This document shows positions 25,237-34,242 of a DNA stretch of 64,000 bases, in pieces. Every line of letters starts with the position of its first letter. The stretch's first letter is position 1. The notes under the pieces are model-generated. The model did not search any database. It was not told where the DNA came from and worked only from the letters and a program-made list of their open reading frames with translations. Made by a program: the position numbers and the translations under genes. This stretch comes from Burkholderia arboris. Its GTDB lineage: Bacteria; Pseudomonadota; Gammaproteobacteria; Burkholderiales; Burkholderiaceae. Where the stretch lies: NCBI RefSeq assembly GCF_902499125.1, contig NZ_CABVPX010000004.1, forward strand, positions 62,001 through 126,000, read 5' to 3'.

Positions 25237-27438
25237 ATGCGGGACAAACTCTGGCCGGCCGTCGTGCTGGCAGCAACCCTCTGCACCACCGCCTACGCCG
25301 GCGACGCCGGTTTCAACTCACCGGGCGACGCCACCGACGCATTCGCGTCGGCCGCCGCGCAACGGCGCGCCGACCTGCTCGTGCGCAAGATGACGCTCGA
25401 CGAGAAGCTCCAGTTTATTCATTCGCAATACGAAATGTCCAAGGTGCCGGGTGGCGGCGCCGGCTATATCCAGGGCGTGCCGCGGCTCGGCATTCCCGAT
25501 CTCAACATGGCCGATTCGTCGACCGGCTCCGGCAGCACGTCGCAAGCCAGCACGACGTTCCCGGCGACGATCGCCGTCGCCGCGAGCTGGGATCGCCGGC
25601 TGTCGTACGACTACGGCAAGCAGGTCGCGATCCAGTTGCGCGCGCAAGGCTTCGGCATGGGCCTCGGCGGCGGCACCAACCTCGCGCGCGAGCCGCGCGG
25701 CGGCCGCCTGTTCGAGTATCTCGGCGAAGATCCGCTGCTCGCCGGCGACCTGCTCGCCGAACGCACGCTCGCCACGCAGCGGCAGAAAGTCATCGCGACG
25801 ATCAAGCACTACGCCGGCAACGAGCAGGAGCACGGCCGGATGGGCGGCAACACGCAGATCGACGAACGCACGCTGCGCGAGCTTTACCTGCTGCCGTTCG
25901 AGATCGCCGCGAAGCGCGGGCGGCCCGGCAGCGTGATGTGCAGCTACAACCGCCTGAACGGCGCGTATGCGTGCGAAAACAATCACCTGCTGAACGACGT
26001 GCTGAAGAACGAATGGGGCTTCCAGGGCCAGGTCCAGTCCGACTGGGGCGCCACGCACAGCACCGCCGCCGCGATCAACGCCGGGCTCGACGAGGAAGAA
26101 GACGTCGGCTCGACCGTGTATCTGACGCCGGCGGCCGTCAAGCAGGCGATCGCGAACGGCTCGGTATCGACCGCGCGCCTCGACGACATGGTGCGCCGCA
26201 AGCTCGCCGTGATGATCCGCGTCGGCGTGATGGACGATCCGGCCAAGGGCGGCGGCACGATCGATTTCGCGGCCGCGAACCGGTTCGCGCAGGCGGCCTC
26301 CGAGCAGTCGATCGTGCTGCTGAAGAACGACGGCAACCAGTTGCCGCTGGCCGCGTCGGCGCTGTCGCGTATTGCAGTGATCGGCGGTCATGCGGATGCG
26401 GCCGTTCTGTCCGGCGGCGGCTCGGGCAACACGCGCGATCCCGTATCGGGGTCGTTTGCAGGCTGCGGCGGCCTGACGTTCGGGTCGTCGACCGGCTGCA
26501 GCTGGTGGCGCAATCCGTGGCTCAAGGTCGACGTGCCGATCGTCGCGGCCATCCGTGCGCTTGCGCCGGCCGCGCAGGTCACGTACGCGGGCAACAGCGA
26601 CCAGCAGTCGCCGTTCCGCGCGTACACGCAGCAGGAAATCGACCAGGCCGCAGCGCTCGCCGGCCGCTCGGATGTCGCGATCGTCGTGGTCGCGCAGCCG
26701 GCCGGCGAGGATTTCGGCGATCTGCAGAGCCTGAGCCTCGCGAACCCGTCGAACCAGGACGCGCTCGTCGAAGCCGTCGCGCGTGCGAATCCGCATACGA
26801 TCGTCGTCGTCCAGAGCGGCAATCCGGTGCTGATGCCGTGGAAGGACAACGTGTCTGCCATCGTCGAGGCGTGGTATCCGGGCGAAGCCGGCGGCAAGGC
26901 GATCGCGAACGTGCTGTTCGGCGCGGTCAATCCGTCAGGCAAGCTGCCCGTCACGTTCCCCGCGCGCGATCAGGATTCGCCGACCTGGGGGCAGAACGGC
27001 GCGTTCGACAACGATCCCGTCTACGCGGAAAAGCTGAACATGGGCTATCGCTGGTATGACGCGCGCAACATCAAGCCGATGTTCGAATTCGGCTACGGGC
27101 TGTCCTATACGCACTTCGCGTATTCCGGGCTGTCGGTGTCGAAGCAATGGGACGGTTCGCTGAGCGTCGCGTTCACCGTGCGCAACGACGGGCGCGTCAC
27201 CGGCGCGGAAACGCCGCAGGTCTATCTCGGCGTGCCGTACAAGGACGAACCGCCGAAGCGGCTGGTCGGCTGGGAGAAGATCCGGCTGAATCCGGGCGAA
27301 GCGCGGCGCGTGCGCGTGACCGTATCGCCGCGGATGCAGAGCGTGTGGGAGACGTCGCGTAACGGCTGGCGAGTCGTGCCGGGCGGAACCGTGTATGTCG
27401 GTGCTTCGTCGCGCGATATCCGCCTTCAAGGCCATTGA
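25237..27438 (+). CDS. secreted GH3 beta-glucosidase (BglX-like)
   Basis: A 733-residue protein with a signal peptide (KLWPAVVLAATLCTTAYAGD). The GH3 barrel has VPRLGIPDLNMADSSTG, KHYAGNEQE and the nucleophile motif VQSDWGA (Asp near 268). The alpha/beta sandwich domain follows (SIVLLKNDGNQLPL), and a fibronectin III-like C-terminal domain ends it. The family removes terminal beta-linked glucose or related sugars. ATG 25237 has GGAG seven bases upstream; an ATG 12 bases earlier is possible. It follows wza on the same strand about 450 bases later, and a role in turnover of the exopolysaccharide or use of plant glucosides are both possible. Confidence 0.93.
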   Translation: MRDKLWPAVVLAATLCTTAYAGDAGFNSPGDATDAFASAAAQRRADLLVRKMTLDEKLQFIHSQYEMSKVPGGGAGYIQGVPRLGIPDLNMADSSTGSGSTSQASTTFPATIAVAASWDRRLSYDYGKQVAIQLRAQGFGMGLGGGTNLAREPRGGRLFEYLGEDPLLAGDLLAERTLATQRQKVIATIKHYAGNEQEHGRMGGNTQIDERTLRELYLLPFEIAAKRGRPGSVMCSYNRLNGAYACENNHLLNDVLKNEWGFQGQVQSDWGATHSTAAAINAGLDEEEDVGSTVYLTPAAVKQAIANGSVSTARLDDMVRRKLAVMIRVGVMDDPAKGGGTIDFAAANRFAQAASEQSIVLLKNDGNQLPLAASALSRIAVIGGHADAAVLSGGGSGNTRDPVSGSFAGCGGLTFGSSTGCSWWRNPWLKVDVPIVAAIRALAPAAQVTYAGNSDQQSPFRAYTQQEIDQAAALAGRSDVAIVVVAQPAGEDFGDLQSLSLANPSNQDALVEAVARANPHTIVVVQSGNPVLMPWKDNVSAIVEAWYPGEAGGKAIANVLFGAVNPSGKLPVTFPARDQDSPTWGQNGAFDNDPVYAEKLNMGYRWYDARNIKPMFEFGYGLSYTHFAYSGLSVSKQWDGSLSVAFTVRNDGRVTGAETPQVYLGVPYKDEPPKRLVGWEKIRLNPGEARRVRVTVSPRMQSVWETSRNGWRVVPGGTVYVGASSRDIRLQGH

Positions 27439-27454
27439 TCGCCGATGAATCGAC

Positions 27455-27489
27455 GGGGGACGCCGGGCATCGCATGCCCGGCGTCCCCC
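27455..27489. terminator. bidirectional GC-rich hairpin between convergent genes
   Basis: A 16-base-pair perfect stem (arms 27455-27470 and 27474-27489) with a three-base loop lies between the end of the GH3 gene and the end of the small membrane gene on the other strand. No T-run is present on either side. Confidence 0.6.
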
Positions 27490-27514
27490 GCGCTGGCCGA
27501 TCCGCGGATCGCGT

Positions 27515-27637
27515 CTAGCGGACCAGCAGTGCCAGCGTCGTCGCGAGCGCCGCAATCGCGGCGATTCCCGCCACCACACCCGCCAGATGCGCGGCAACCA
27601 CCAGGCCGGCCGGCAATCGGGACGCGACGCCGGCCAT
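27515..27637 (-). CDS. small hydrophobic membrane peptide, coupled to the DUF4865 gene
   Basis: A 40-residue frame whose ATG overlaps the stop of the upstream DUF4865 gene as TGATG. The product (AHLAGVVAGIAAIAALATTL in its middle) is almost entirely hydrophobic, with one basic residue near the start and an arginine at the end: a single membrane helix. The overlap, the reading frame ending just before the terminator hairpin and the composition support a real gene. No family is recognised. It might anchor or act with the DUF4865 protein, but this is only inference. Confidence 0.45.
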   Translation of the reverse strand: MAGVASRLPAGLVVAAHLAGVVAGIAAIAALATTLALLVR

Positions 27638-28221
27638 CACGCGCCGCCCGCGTCCAGCGTATCGAGCAGCGGCCTCGCCAGATGCAGGACCTGGTACACC
27701 GTGCCCGCGCCGCCGCCGTCGTCGTCCGGTTCGTGTTCCGTGACGACGGCACGCGTCAGCCGCCAGCGCAGCGGGTCGAGACTGACGGCCGCCGCAACCA
27801 CACCCCGCCGTGCCGCCACGTCGCGATTGCGCGCAACCTCGCGCGCAAGCGTCGCATCGAGGTCGGCATCCGCCGGAATCTCGATGGTTTCCAGGCGCGC
27901 GAACCGTCCCGTCGACGCACTGCCCTTGCGCGCATCGAGCGCAACCTGGGTGTCGATCGGCGCGCGGCCGAAGCTGTCCGTCACGACCCGATAGCGGCCG
28001 TCGGTCACGAAACCGGCGAACGCCTGTTCGTTGCGCCACAGATAGAACGACGCATAGCCGTTTTCCGTCGCGCCGTAGCGGCCGGCCTCGCGCAGCAGGA
28101 ATCCCTTGAACAGCAGGTCCGGCGTGTCGTCCCACAGCCTGCCGCGCTCGCGCACGCGCTGGCGGATGATCTCGAGGTCGTAATCCGCCGGCAGGCGGTG
28201 CACGTAGTACGCGGTCAGCAT
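27637..28221 (-). CDS. DUF4865 family protein
   Basis: A 194-residue soluble protein beginning MLTAYYVHRLPADYDLEIIR with LLFKGFLLREAGRYGATENG and FYLWRNEQAFAGFVTDGRYR. These match DUF4865 proteins, which resemble dimeric ferredoxin-like fold monooxygenase-type proteins and are usually found divergent from a LysR gene. Function is unknown. ATG 28221 has GGAG seven bases upstream. Much longer frames upstream on this strand are shadows of the LysR gene. It is probably controlled by the LysR regulator next door through the inverted repeat between them. Confidence 0.82.
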   Translation of the reverse strand: MLTAYYVHRLPADYDLEIIRQRVRERGRLWDDTPDLLFKGFLLREAGRYGATENGYASFYLWRNEQAFAGFVTDGRYRVVTDSFGRAPIDTQVALDARKGSASTGRFARLETIEIPADADLDATLAREVARNRDVAARRGVVAAAVSLDPLRWRLTRAVVTEHEPDDDGGGAGTVYQVLHLARPLLDTLDAGGA

Positions 28222-28285
28222 GATCGGCTCCTGGCAAAAGAAAGGCGGGAATTCGGGACAGCCTGGAAACAGCGTAGAAGACCTT

Positions 28286-28326
28286 GAATCATTTGAAAAG
28301 ACGATGGCAGAATATTTCAATGATTC
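28286..28326. promoter_or_regulatory. inverted-repeat operator between DUF4865 and LysR genes
   Basis: GAATCATTTGAAA (28286-28298) and TTTCAATGATTC (28315-28326) form an inverted repeat with one extra base in the left arm, separated by 16 bases. It lies in the 129-base divergent promoter and is a good candidate binding site for the LysR protein. Confidence 0.55.
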
Positions 28327-28350
28327 GATTTTGAAATGGGTGCGTGTGCG

Positions 28351-29208
28351 ATGAAAACGCTCGACATCGAAGCCGTGCAGGCGTTCGTGCTGACCGCCGA
28401 CCTCAAGAGCTTCACGCGGGCCGCGGAAGCGATGGACACGACGCAGTCCGCGGTGAGCCTGAAGATCAAGCGGCTGGAAGACGGGCTCGGCCGCCGCCTG
28501 CTGGAGCGCACGCCACGGCAGGTCCGCCTGTCGGCCGACGGCACCGCGTTCCTGGAACCGGCGCGCGAACTGGTGGCGGCTCACCATGGTGCGGTCGGCG
28601 CGTTCGGCACCGGCCAGCGGCGGCTGGTGATCGGCGTCAGCCACCATGTCGTCGGCGCAGATCTCCCGATGCTGCTGCGGCGCATGAGCGAGGCGGAGCC
28701 GACGCTCGTGCTCGAGATCCGCGTCGCCGCGTCGCGCGACGTGCTTGATGCGTTCGATCGCGGGCAGCTCGACGCGGCCGTCGCGCTGCAACACGACAGC
28801 CGGCGGCTCGACGGCGAAACCCTCCTGTCGGAGTCGTTCGGCTGGATGGCCGCGGCCGATTTCGAGTACCATCCGCCGCAGCCGTTGCGGCTGGCCACGC
28901 AAGCCGAGCCGTGCAGCGTGCGCCGCATGGCGGTCGGCGCGCTGGACGAAGCCGGGGTCGCGTGGACGGAAGTCTTCGTCGGCGGCGGCGTGGCGACGAT
29001 CGGCGCGGCGGTATCCGCGGGGCTGGCCGTCGCGGCGCTCGGGCATCGCGTGGCGCCCGCCGGCACGGTCGACGTCGGTGCGCGATACGGGTTGCCGCCG
29101 TTGCCGACGCGCGACGTGGTGCTTCATTCGAACCTGACCGATGCACGCGCACGGCAGGCATTGCGCACGCTGGGCGCGGCGCTCAGGTCATCGGTCGGCA
29201 CGCGTTGA
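28351..29208 (+). CDS. LysR-family transcriptional regulator
   Basis: A 285-residue regulator with the N-terminal winged helix-turn-helix (SFTRAAEAMDTTQSAVSLKI then RRLLERTPRQVRLSADG) and a short effector-binding domain. ATG 28351 starts the DNA-binding domain; an ATG 15 bases earlier is possible. It is divergent from the DUF4865 gene. LysR proteins in this arrangement normally activate the divergent gene and repress themselves. Effector unknown. Confidence 0.92.
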   Translation: MKTLDIEAVQAFVLTADLKSFTRAAEAMDTTQSAVSLKIKRLEDGLGRRLLERTPRQVRLSADGTAFLEPARELVAAHHGAVGAFGTGQRRLVIGVSHHVVGADLPMLLRRMSEAEPTLVLEIRVAASRDVLDAFDRGQLDAAVALQHDSRRLDGETLLSESFGWMAAADFEYHPPQPLRLATQAEPCSVRRMAVGALDEAGVAWTEVFVGGGVATIGAAVSAGLAVAALGHRVAPAGTVDVGARYGLPPLPTRDVVLHSNLTDARARQALRTLGAALRSSVGTR

Positions 29209-29283
29209 GGTCGCACGCGTGGGTGCTGGTCGTATCGCTCACGCCTGGCCGATTCCGAACCGCCCCTCTCGGAGAGAACAAAC

Positions 29284-29934
29284 ATGCGTCCGCTGGAAGA
29301 ACTGGTCGACGAACGCGAGTCCGCTCTGCCGTCACTGCTCGAGTGGGCGGCGGCAGCGGGCCATCGTTGCGAAATATTGCCGCCCTCGGATCGGAACGGC
29401 GAGATTCTCTCCGCCCTTCAGGTCACCACGCGCTCGCCCCTGGGGACCATCGCCTATTCGACGGGCGGCGTGCTCGTGGACGGCGGCTACCTCCGTCTGC
29501 TCGGCTCGGGCCATCACAAGATGCGCAGGGACATCGTCGGCTGGAATGACGGACGGTCTTCCGGTTTTCTGCTGGTCGCGGACGATGCCGTCGGCGGATT
29601 CTTCGCGCTGAACGGGGGCGCACTCGGGGAGGACACGGGTTCGGTGTACTACTTTGCACCGGACACGCCGGGATGGGAGCCCCTTGAGATCGGCTACGGC
29701 GACTTCGTGCGATGGTCCCTCGGCGACAGGCTGCACGACTTCTACGCGAGCATGCGCTGGCCCGGCTGGCAAGCCGATGTTCAGGGCCTGACGACGGACC
29801 AATGCTTCAGCTTCTATCCGTTCTTGTGGACGAAAGAAGGCTCGGTCGAGCACAGCAGCCGTCGGGCGGTCAACGTTTCCGAGGTGTACGCGCTCCAGAT
29901 CGGCGCCGGTCCCGTGGCATCAGGGCAACCGTGA
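29284..29934 (+). CDS. DUF2625 family protein
   Basis: A 216-residue soluble protein matching the DUF2625 family: MRPLEELVDERESALPSLLE, then STGGVLVDGGYLRLLGSGHH, GWNDGRSSGFLLVADDAVGG and FYPFLWTKEGSVEHSSRRAV at conserved positions. The family has no known function. It follows the LysR gene by 75 bases but has its own AG-rich ribosome binding site (GGAGAG). It is distinct in composition from an operon partner, so it is probably independent. Confidence 0.85.
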   Translation: MRPLEELVDERESALPSLLEWAAAAGHRCEILPPSDRNGEILSALQVTTRSPLGTIAYSTGGVLVDGGYLRLLGSGHHKMRRDIVGWNDGRSSGFLLVADDAVGGFFALNGGALGEDTGSVYYFAPDTPGWEPLEIGYGDFVRWSLGDRLHDFYASMRWPGWQADVQGLTTDQCFSFYPFLWTKEGSVEHSSRRAVNVSEVYALQIGAGPVASGQP

Positions 29935-30129
29935 TCGGGTATCCGGGCGCCGGGATCCAGCGCGATGCCGCCGCCGGGTCGCGTTTTGACCTCGTCGACC
30001 TGCTTCGATGCGCGCCACGGTAAAATTCCCCGTTCATGTCACCCGCCCGTGCCGGCCAGCCATGCCTGCCCGGGTCAACATCAAAGCCGTCATCGCGTTG
30101 ATTTCCTTGTACTTTTCATCTTGCGGCGC

Positions 30130-30717
30130 ATGAGTTACTCGCTCGCCACCACCTACATCAGCGAACTCGAGATCCGCAAGAGCCGCTTCATCGCGTATGC
30201 GCTTCCCGTCGACGACCGCGACGCCGCCATGCAGGTGCTGCAACGCCTGCGCGACGAGCATCCGGCGGCCACTCACGTGTGCTGGGCGCTGCTGGCGGGC
30301 GGCCAGTCGGGCATGTCGGACGACGGCGAGCCGTCGGGCACCGCGGGCCGGCCGATTCTCGAAGTGCTGCGCCATCACGATCTCGACGGCGTGCTCGGCG
30401 CGGTCGTGCGTTACTACGGCGGCGTGAAGCTCGGTGCGGGCGGGCTGGTGCGCGCGTACACGGATGCGATCGCATCGGCGCTGCTCGATGCCGAGCGCGT
30501 CGAACGCATTCGCTACGCACGCCTCGCGATCGAGATCGGCTACCCGGAAGAAGCGCGCGTGCGCCGCTGGATCGAACAGGCCGGGTATGAACTGGTCGAC
30601 AGCGCGTACGGCATGACGGTGAAGCTCGTGATCAAGCTGCCGGAAACCGCCCACGCCGATGCAAAAACCGAACTGTTCGATCTGACGCAGGGGCGCTCAG
30701 GGTTTCCGGACCTTTAA
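30130..30717 (+). CDS. IMPACT family protein (YigZ-like)
   Basis: A 195-residue protein with the IMPACT/UPF0029 N-terminal domain: YISELEIRKSRFIAYALPVD, DDGEPSGTAGRPILEVL and VVRYYGGVKLGAGGLVRAY, all hallmarks of the family, and a C-terminal DUF1949 domain (IEIGYPEEARVRRWIEQAGY). The family is broadly conserved and linked to translation-related regulation in eukaryotes; in bacteria the role is not settled. ATG 30130 is where family similarity starts; the frame is open further upstream without similarity. Confidence 0.92.
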   Translation: MSYSLATTYISELEIRKSRFIAYALPVDDRDAAMQVLQRLRDEHPAATHVCWALLAGGQSGMSDDGEPSGTAGRPILEVLRHHDLDGVLGAVVRYYGGVKLGAGGLVRAYTDAIASALLDAERVERIRYARLAIEIGYPEEARVRRWIEQAGYELVDSAYGMTVKLVIKLPETAHADAKTELFDLTQGRSGFPDL

Positions 30718-30766
30718 GTCATTGCGACGGCAGGCCCGCGCGGGTGCGACCGCCCATCCGGAGACT

Positions 30767-31408
30767 TCAACGGAAAGCCGGCCACGGCCCCGAGAATGCA
30801 AGAAACGGCGCAATCAGGATGATCAACGGCACCTGGCCGATCACGACCACGCCATCGGCTGCAAGGGTCAGCGGCGTCAACGGCAGCAACGCGATCTTCT
30901 GCCCTGCACTCAGCCGCTGCCGGACCTGGATGCTGTACGGCCGGTTGAAACGCTGGACATGCGCGGCGACGTTGTCGTTGCCCGCATTGAACACCTGCCC
31001 GGCAATCTCCTCGTCCAGCGTCAGCAACTGACCCGAGCGGGCAAATCCCAGTTCCGCAGCGCGACGTCGGATGTCGTCCGGTGCATCTTTCCTGAGCGAT
31101 AACGTGAACGATCCGGATACCGCGCCGGCATCGACGGTGAAGGTCCAGAACCGGGCCGTCAGGTACTCGCGAACGGGAGATTCGAGGATGTTCGCCAGAT
31201 TCGGCGGAATATCGAAGATGTAGTGACGCGTCTGCCCGATAACGACGAGCTTCGACCGATCACCGGTCATCGCGAAGGTCTCGATCTGCTCGGTGTACGG
31301 ATGATCCGAGAACAGATCCTTGGTCATGTGCGGCGCGCAGGCGCCGACGGAAAGCGCGCCGACCGCAATAGCGCCTGCGACGACGAAACGTCTGCGTGCC
31401 GGGTTCAT
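30767..31408 (-). CDS. predicted lipoprotein of unknown function
   Basis: A 213-residue protein. Twin arginine-like basic start (MNPARRRFVVAGAIAVGALS) followed by a lipobox VGAC near residue 24 suggests a lipoprotein. The body has no motif I recognise. The last 35 residues are strongly hydrophobic (LTLAADGVVVIGQVPLIILI), giving a possible C-terminal membrane segment, unusual for a lipoprotein. It converges on the IMPACT gene and stands alone. Confidence 0.7.
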   Translation of the reverse strand: MNPARRRFVVAGAIAVGALSVGACAPHMTKDLFSDHPYTEQIETFAMTGDRSKLVVIGQTRHYIFDIPPNLANILESPVREYLTARFWTFTVDAGAVSGSFTLSLRKDAPDDIRRRAAELGFARSGQLLTLDEEIAGQVFNAGNDNVAAHVQRFNRPYSIQVRQRLSAGQKIALLPLTPLTLAADGVVVIGQVPLIILIAPFLAFSGPWPAFR

Positions 31409-31744
31409 CGGGCCATCCCGTTCGCGTTGCCTTGCGCAATCGCGCAGGCAGGCGCTTCTTCATGGGGATCGCCGCTGCGATCGCTAGCGTCGACACGCTG
31501 CAACCGCGCCGCGGCCATGCGGACACGCTCCGGTTCATTCATTTTTTATGCAGGCTCTCAGGTTCTCGCGACCGCATGGATTTCCCGGTGCGATCATATT
31601 CTTCAGCGCGTCCGGACTGCCCGTTTCGACATCGACGACGCTCGTCGACGCGCACATTACGGCACGCTTTCGAAGCTGTCAATCCGACCTCGCGAAAGAC
31701 TGTAAAACCCGTCAAGGCGAATCGCCCGCGCCCGGCGAAGACGC

Positions 31745-31774
31745 AAAAAAAGCGCGCCGCATGACGCGGCGCGC
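31745..31774 (-). terminator. intrinsic terminator of the PPK2 gene
   Basis: On the minus strand a nine-base-pair stem (GCGCGCCGC with GCGGCGCGC, loop of five) is followed by seven T residues, 34 bases after the PPK2 stop. This is a classic rho-independent terminator. The rest of the 31409-31807 gap shows no gene. Confidence 0.85.
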
Positions 31775-31807
31775 TTCTTCACATCAAATCCGGCCGGTGT
31801 GAACCGG

Positions 31808-32758
31808 TCAGTAAGTATCCGGCACGATCATGTTGTCCGGCACCGGCCGGCGGATGTAATCCTCGTGATGTTCACGCGGCGGCAGGTCGATCGGCGGGTG
31901 CGACACCTCGTGATACGGCACCTGGCCCAGCAGGTGGTGGATGCAGTTCAGCCGCGCGCGCTTCTTGTCGACGGCCTGCACGACCCACCACGGCGCCTCG
32001 GGAATATGCGTGCGCTGCAGCATCTCTTCCTTCGCGGCCGTATAAGCCTCCCAACGGCGACGGCTTTCGAGGTCCATCGGGCTCAGCTTCCACTGCTTCA
32101 GCGGATCCTCGATCCGGCTCTGGAAGCGCAGCTCCTGCTCATGATCGGTGATCGAGAACCAGTACTTGACGATCTGGATCCCGCTGCGCACGAGCATCTT
32201 CTCGAACTCGGGCACCGACCGGAAGAACTCCTCGTACTCGTCGTCGGTACAGAAATTCATCACGCGCTCGACGCCCGCCCGGTTGTACCAGCTGCGGTCG
32301 AACAGCACGATCTCGCCGCCGGCCGGCAGATGTGCGACGTAGCGCTGGAAATACCATTGCGTGCGCTCGCGGTTGCTCGGTGCGGGCAGCGCCGCGACGC
32401 GGCACACCCGCGGGTTCAGGCGCTGCGTGATGCGCTTGATCGCGCCGCCCTTGCCGGCCGCATCGCGCCCTTCGAAAATGACGACGAGCCGGTGACCCGT
32501 GCTCACGACCCAGTCCTGCAGCTTCACGAGCTCGCCTTGCAGCCGGAACAGTTCGCGGAAATATTCCTTGCGCGCCTCGCGACGCTCTTGCGAAAACAGC
32601 AGGTCGTCGCCCTCGTCGAAGCGGCGGTCGTCAAGCTCCATCTCGAGTTCTTCGTCGTAGGCGTCGACGAGATCTTCCTCGAAGCGGCGCTGGCGCGACT
32701 CCATCGACGCCATGTCGGCGCGGTCGTCGGTCTCGGTACGGGTATCGTTGTCGCCCAT
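31808..32758 (-). CDS. ppk2: polyphosphate kinase 2
   Basis: A 316-residue PPK2 with Walker A VIFEGRDAAGKGGAIKRIT, lid-region RVAALPAPSNRERTQWYFQR and Walker B LFDRSWYNRAGVERVM. PPK2 moves phosphate between polyphosphate and nucleoside diphosphates (or monophosphates, depending on class); single-domain length fits class I. The acidic N-terminus (about 50 residues) is variable in the family. ATG 32758 has AAGGAGG five bases upstream. It ends in a strong terminator and is 85 bases from the OmpW-like gene on the same strand, likely its own unit. Confidence 0.94.
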   Translation of the reverse strand: MGDNDTRTETDDRADMASMESRQRRFEEDLVDAYDEELEMELDDRRFDEGDDLLFSQERREARKEYFRELFRLQGELVKLQDWVVSTGHRLVVIFEGRDAAGKGGAIKRITQRLNPRVCRVAALPAPSNRERTQWYFQRYVAHLPAGGEIVLFDRSWYNRAGVERVMNFCTDDEYEEFFRSVPEFEKMLVRSGIQIVKYWFSITDHEQELRFQSRIEDPLKQWKLSPMDLESRRRWEAYTAAKEEMLQRTHIPEAPWWVVQAVDKKRARLNCIHHLLGQVPYHEVSHPPIDLPPREHHEDYIRRPVPDNMIVPDTY

Positions 32759-32843
32759 GGGGCCTCCTTCCATCATTGACGCAGCCAAACTCGGCCATTA
32801 TCCCAGTGTCGCGCGTCAAATTCATGAAAATGGGCGGCCCCCG

Positions 32844-34238
32844 TCAGAAGCGGAAGTTCAGCAGCACGCTGGCCAGCACCGGGTTCGCCGAAATGTCGAA
32901 CGTGTTCGATGCGAGTGTCCGGTTCGGCTGGCTGATGTCGAGCGTGATCTTCGTGCGCAGCGGGATGTAGGTGACCATTCCGGTGACCCAGAGCTGGCGC
33001 GTGATCTGGTAGCTCGCGCCGACGGTGAACACCGGCTCCCACACGCTCTTCACCTTCGCCGACACGTTGGTCCGCCCCGACAGCAGCAGGTCGCCGCCCG
33101 CGTCCCAGATCCGCTGGAACAGCGCCGGGTCGAGCAGCAGCGACTGCAGGCTGCCGATGTCCCCGCCCGCCGCGAGCAGCCCGCCGAGCGATGCCAGCTT
33201 GCGCTGGAACACGGGGTTCAGGTTCGTGTTCGTGAAGCGCGTATAGCTGATGCCGATGCCCGCAAATGGGCGAAAACGATCGTCGCGCTCGCCGAGGTAG
33301 TACTTGAACACGACGGACCCGAGCCATGCGCGCGTGGTCGCGAGCGGGTTGCTTTGCGTGTTCGCGAGGTCGATCAGCGGAAAGCGCCCCTGGACGCCGG
33401 CAAAAATGCGATCGAGCGGCAGCGCGATGCTGCCGTGCCCGCGCAGCGTCAGCACCGGCGGAATGCCGCCACCGAGTTCGGCCGCCCAGTTCTCCGAGAA
33501 AAAGTGAGTGAACGTGAACGCCAGCGTGTTCGAGTTGCTGAGCGACAGGCTCGACCCCGCGTTCTGGAAGCTGTTCAGCCCGAGCGCGTCGGTATGCGTC
33601 GTCACGGGCGTCGACCGGCCAGTCGTCGCGATGAAGTGCCAGCCAAGGCCGACCATGTTGCGGTCGTCGCCCATCAGCTGCTCGAGCAACGGCGGCGCCT
33701 GCGCGGCCGGCAGATCGGGCAGCCGCGACGGATCGACCGGATGCAGCTCGTACGGCATCCGGTCGGCGTGGACGACGCCGCCGGCCGGTGCGCCATCCGC
33801 CGCTGCATCGCGCGGCGCGGCCGGATCGCAGCCGCCGGGCGAACCGTTGTCGTCGAAGCCGATACCGTCCACGCCATCGTCGCGCGCTGTCGCGCACGCA
33901 CGCCCCGCTCCGCCGGTTCGCTGCCCGAGCGTGATCTTGCGGGCGGTCAGCGGAACGGGGTCGGCCGGCGGCACGTCGACGGACGCACCGTCGCGCCCGC
34001 CGCGCGCCGGCCCTGCATCGGTTGCCCACGCGCTCGCATCGAACCCGTCCGCATCGCCGCCCGGCCAGAAGCCGATCCCGTCGGCGCCCGCCTGCCAGTG
34101 TGGTTGCGTGTCGCCGTCCTGCTGCGGCGCGCCGTGCGCGGCGGCCGCGCACGCGAACAGCGTCGCGCCGAGCCAGCGCGACAGCGGGCGCACGGTGCCC
34201 GGCCGCGCGCGGCGGCGGGTCGTATCGCGAGTCGTCAT
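32844..34238 (-). CDS. OmpW-like outer-membrane beta-barrel protein with a low-complexity N-terminal extension
   Basis: A 464-residue exported protein (signal near residues 20-38). Residues 40-150 are rich in Asp, Gly, Ala and Pro and contain two similar segments, DGIGFWPGGDADGF and DGIGFDDNGSPGG. From about residue 190 it follows the OmpW barrel pattern: alternating strands, FRPFAGIGISYTRFTNTN, and a C-terminal phenylalanine (LLNFRF), the mark for barrel insertion. It is four bases after the HlyD gene, at the end of the peptide-export operon. A role as receptor, channel or self-protection factor for the exported peptides is possible; OmpW proteins in general form channels for small hydrophobic molecules. 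Confidence 0.75.
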   Translation of the reverse strand: MTTRDTTRRRARPGTVRPLSRWLGATLFACAAAAHGAPQQDGDTQPHWQAGADGIGFWPGGDADGFDASAWATDAGPARGGRDGASVDVPPADPVPLTARKITLGQRTGGAGRACATARDDGVDGIGFDDNGSPGGCDPAAPRDAAADGAPAGGVVHADRMPYELHPVDPSRLPDLPAAQAPPLLEQLMGDDRNMVGLGWHFIATTGRSTPVTTHTDALGLNSFQNAGSSLSLSNSNTLAFTFTHFFSENWAAELGGGIPPVLTLRGHGSIALPLDRIFAGVQGRFPLIDLANTQSNPLATTRAWLGSVVFKYYLGERDDRFRPFAGIGISYTRFTNTNLNPVFQRKLASLGGLLAAGGDIGSLQSLLLDPALFQRIWDAGGDLLLSGRTNVSAKVKSVWEPVFTVGASYQITRQLWVTGMVTYIPLRTKITLDISQPNRTLASNTFDISANPVLASVLLNFRF

Positions 34239-34242
34239 CGGC

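Noticed and set aside
31548..31802. 84-codon plus-strand frame next to PPK2
   Set aside because: It runs through the PPK2 terminator and has no similarity or ribosome binding site.
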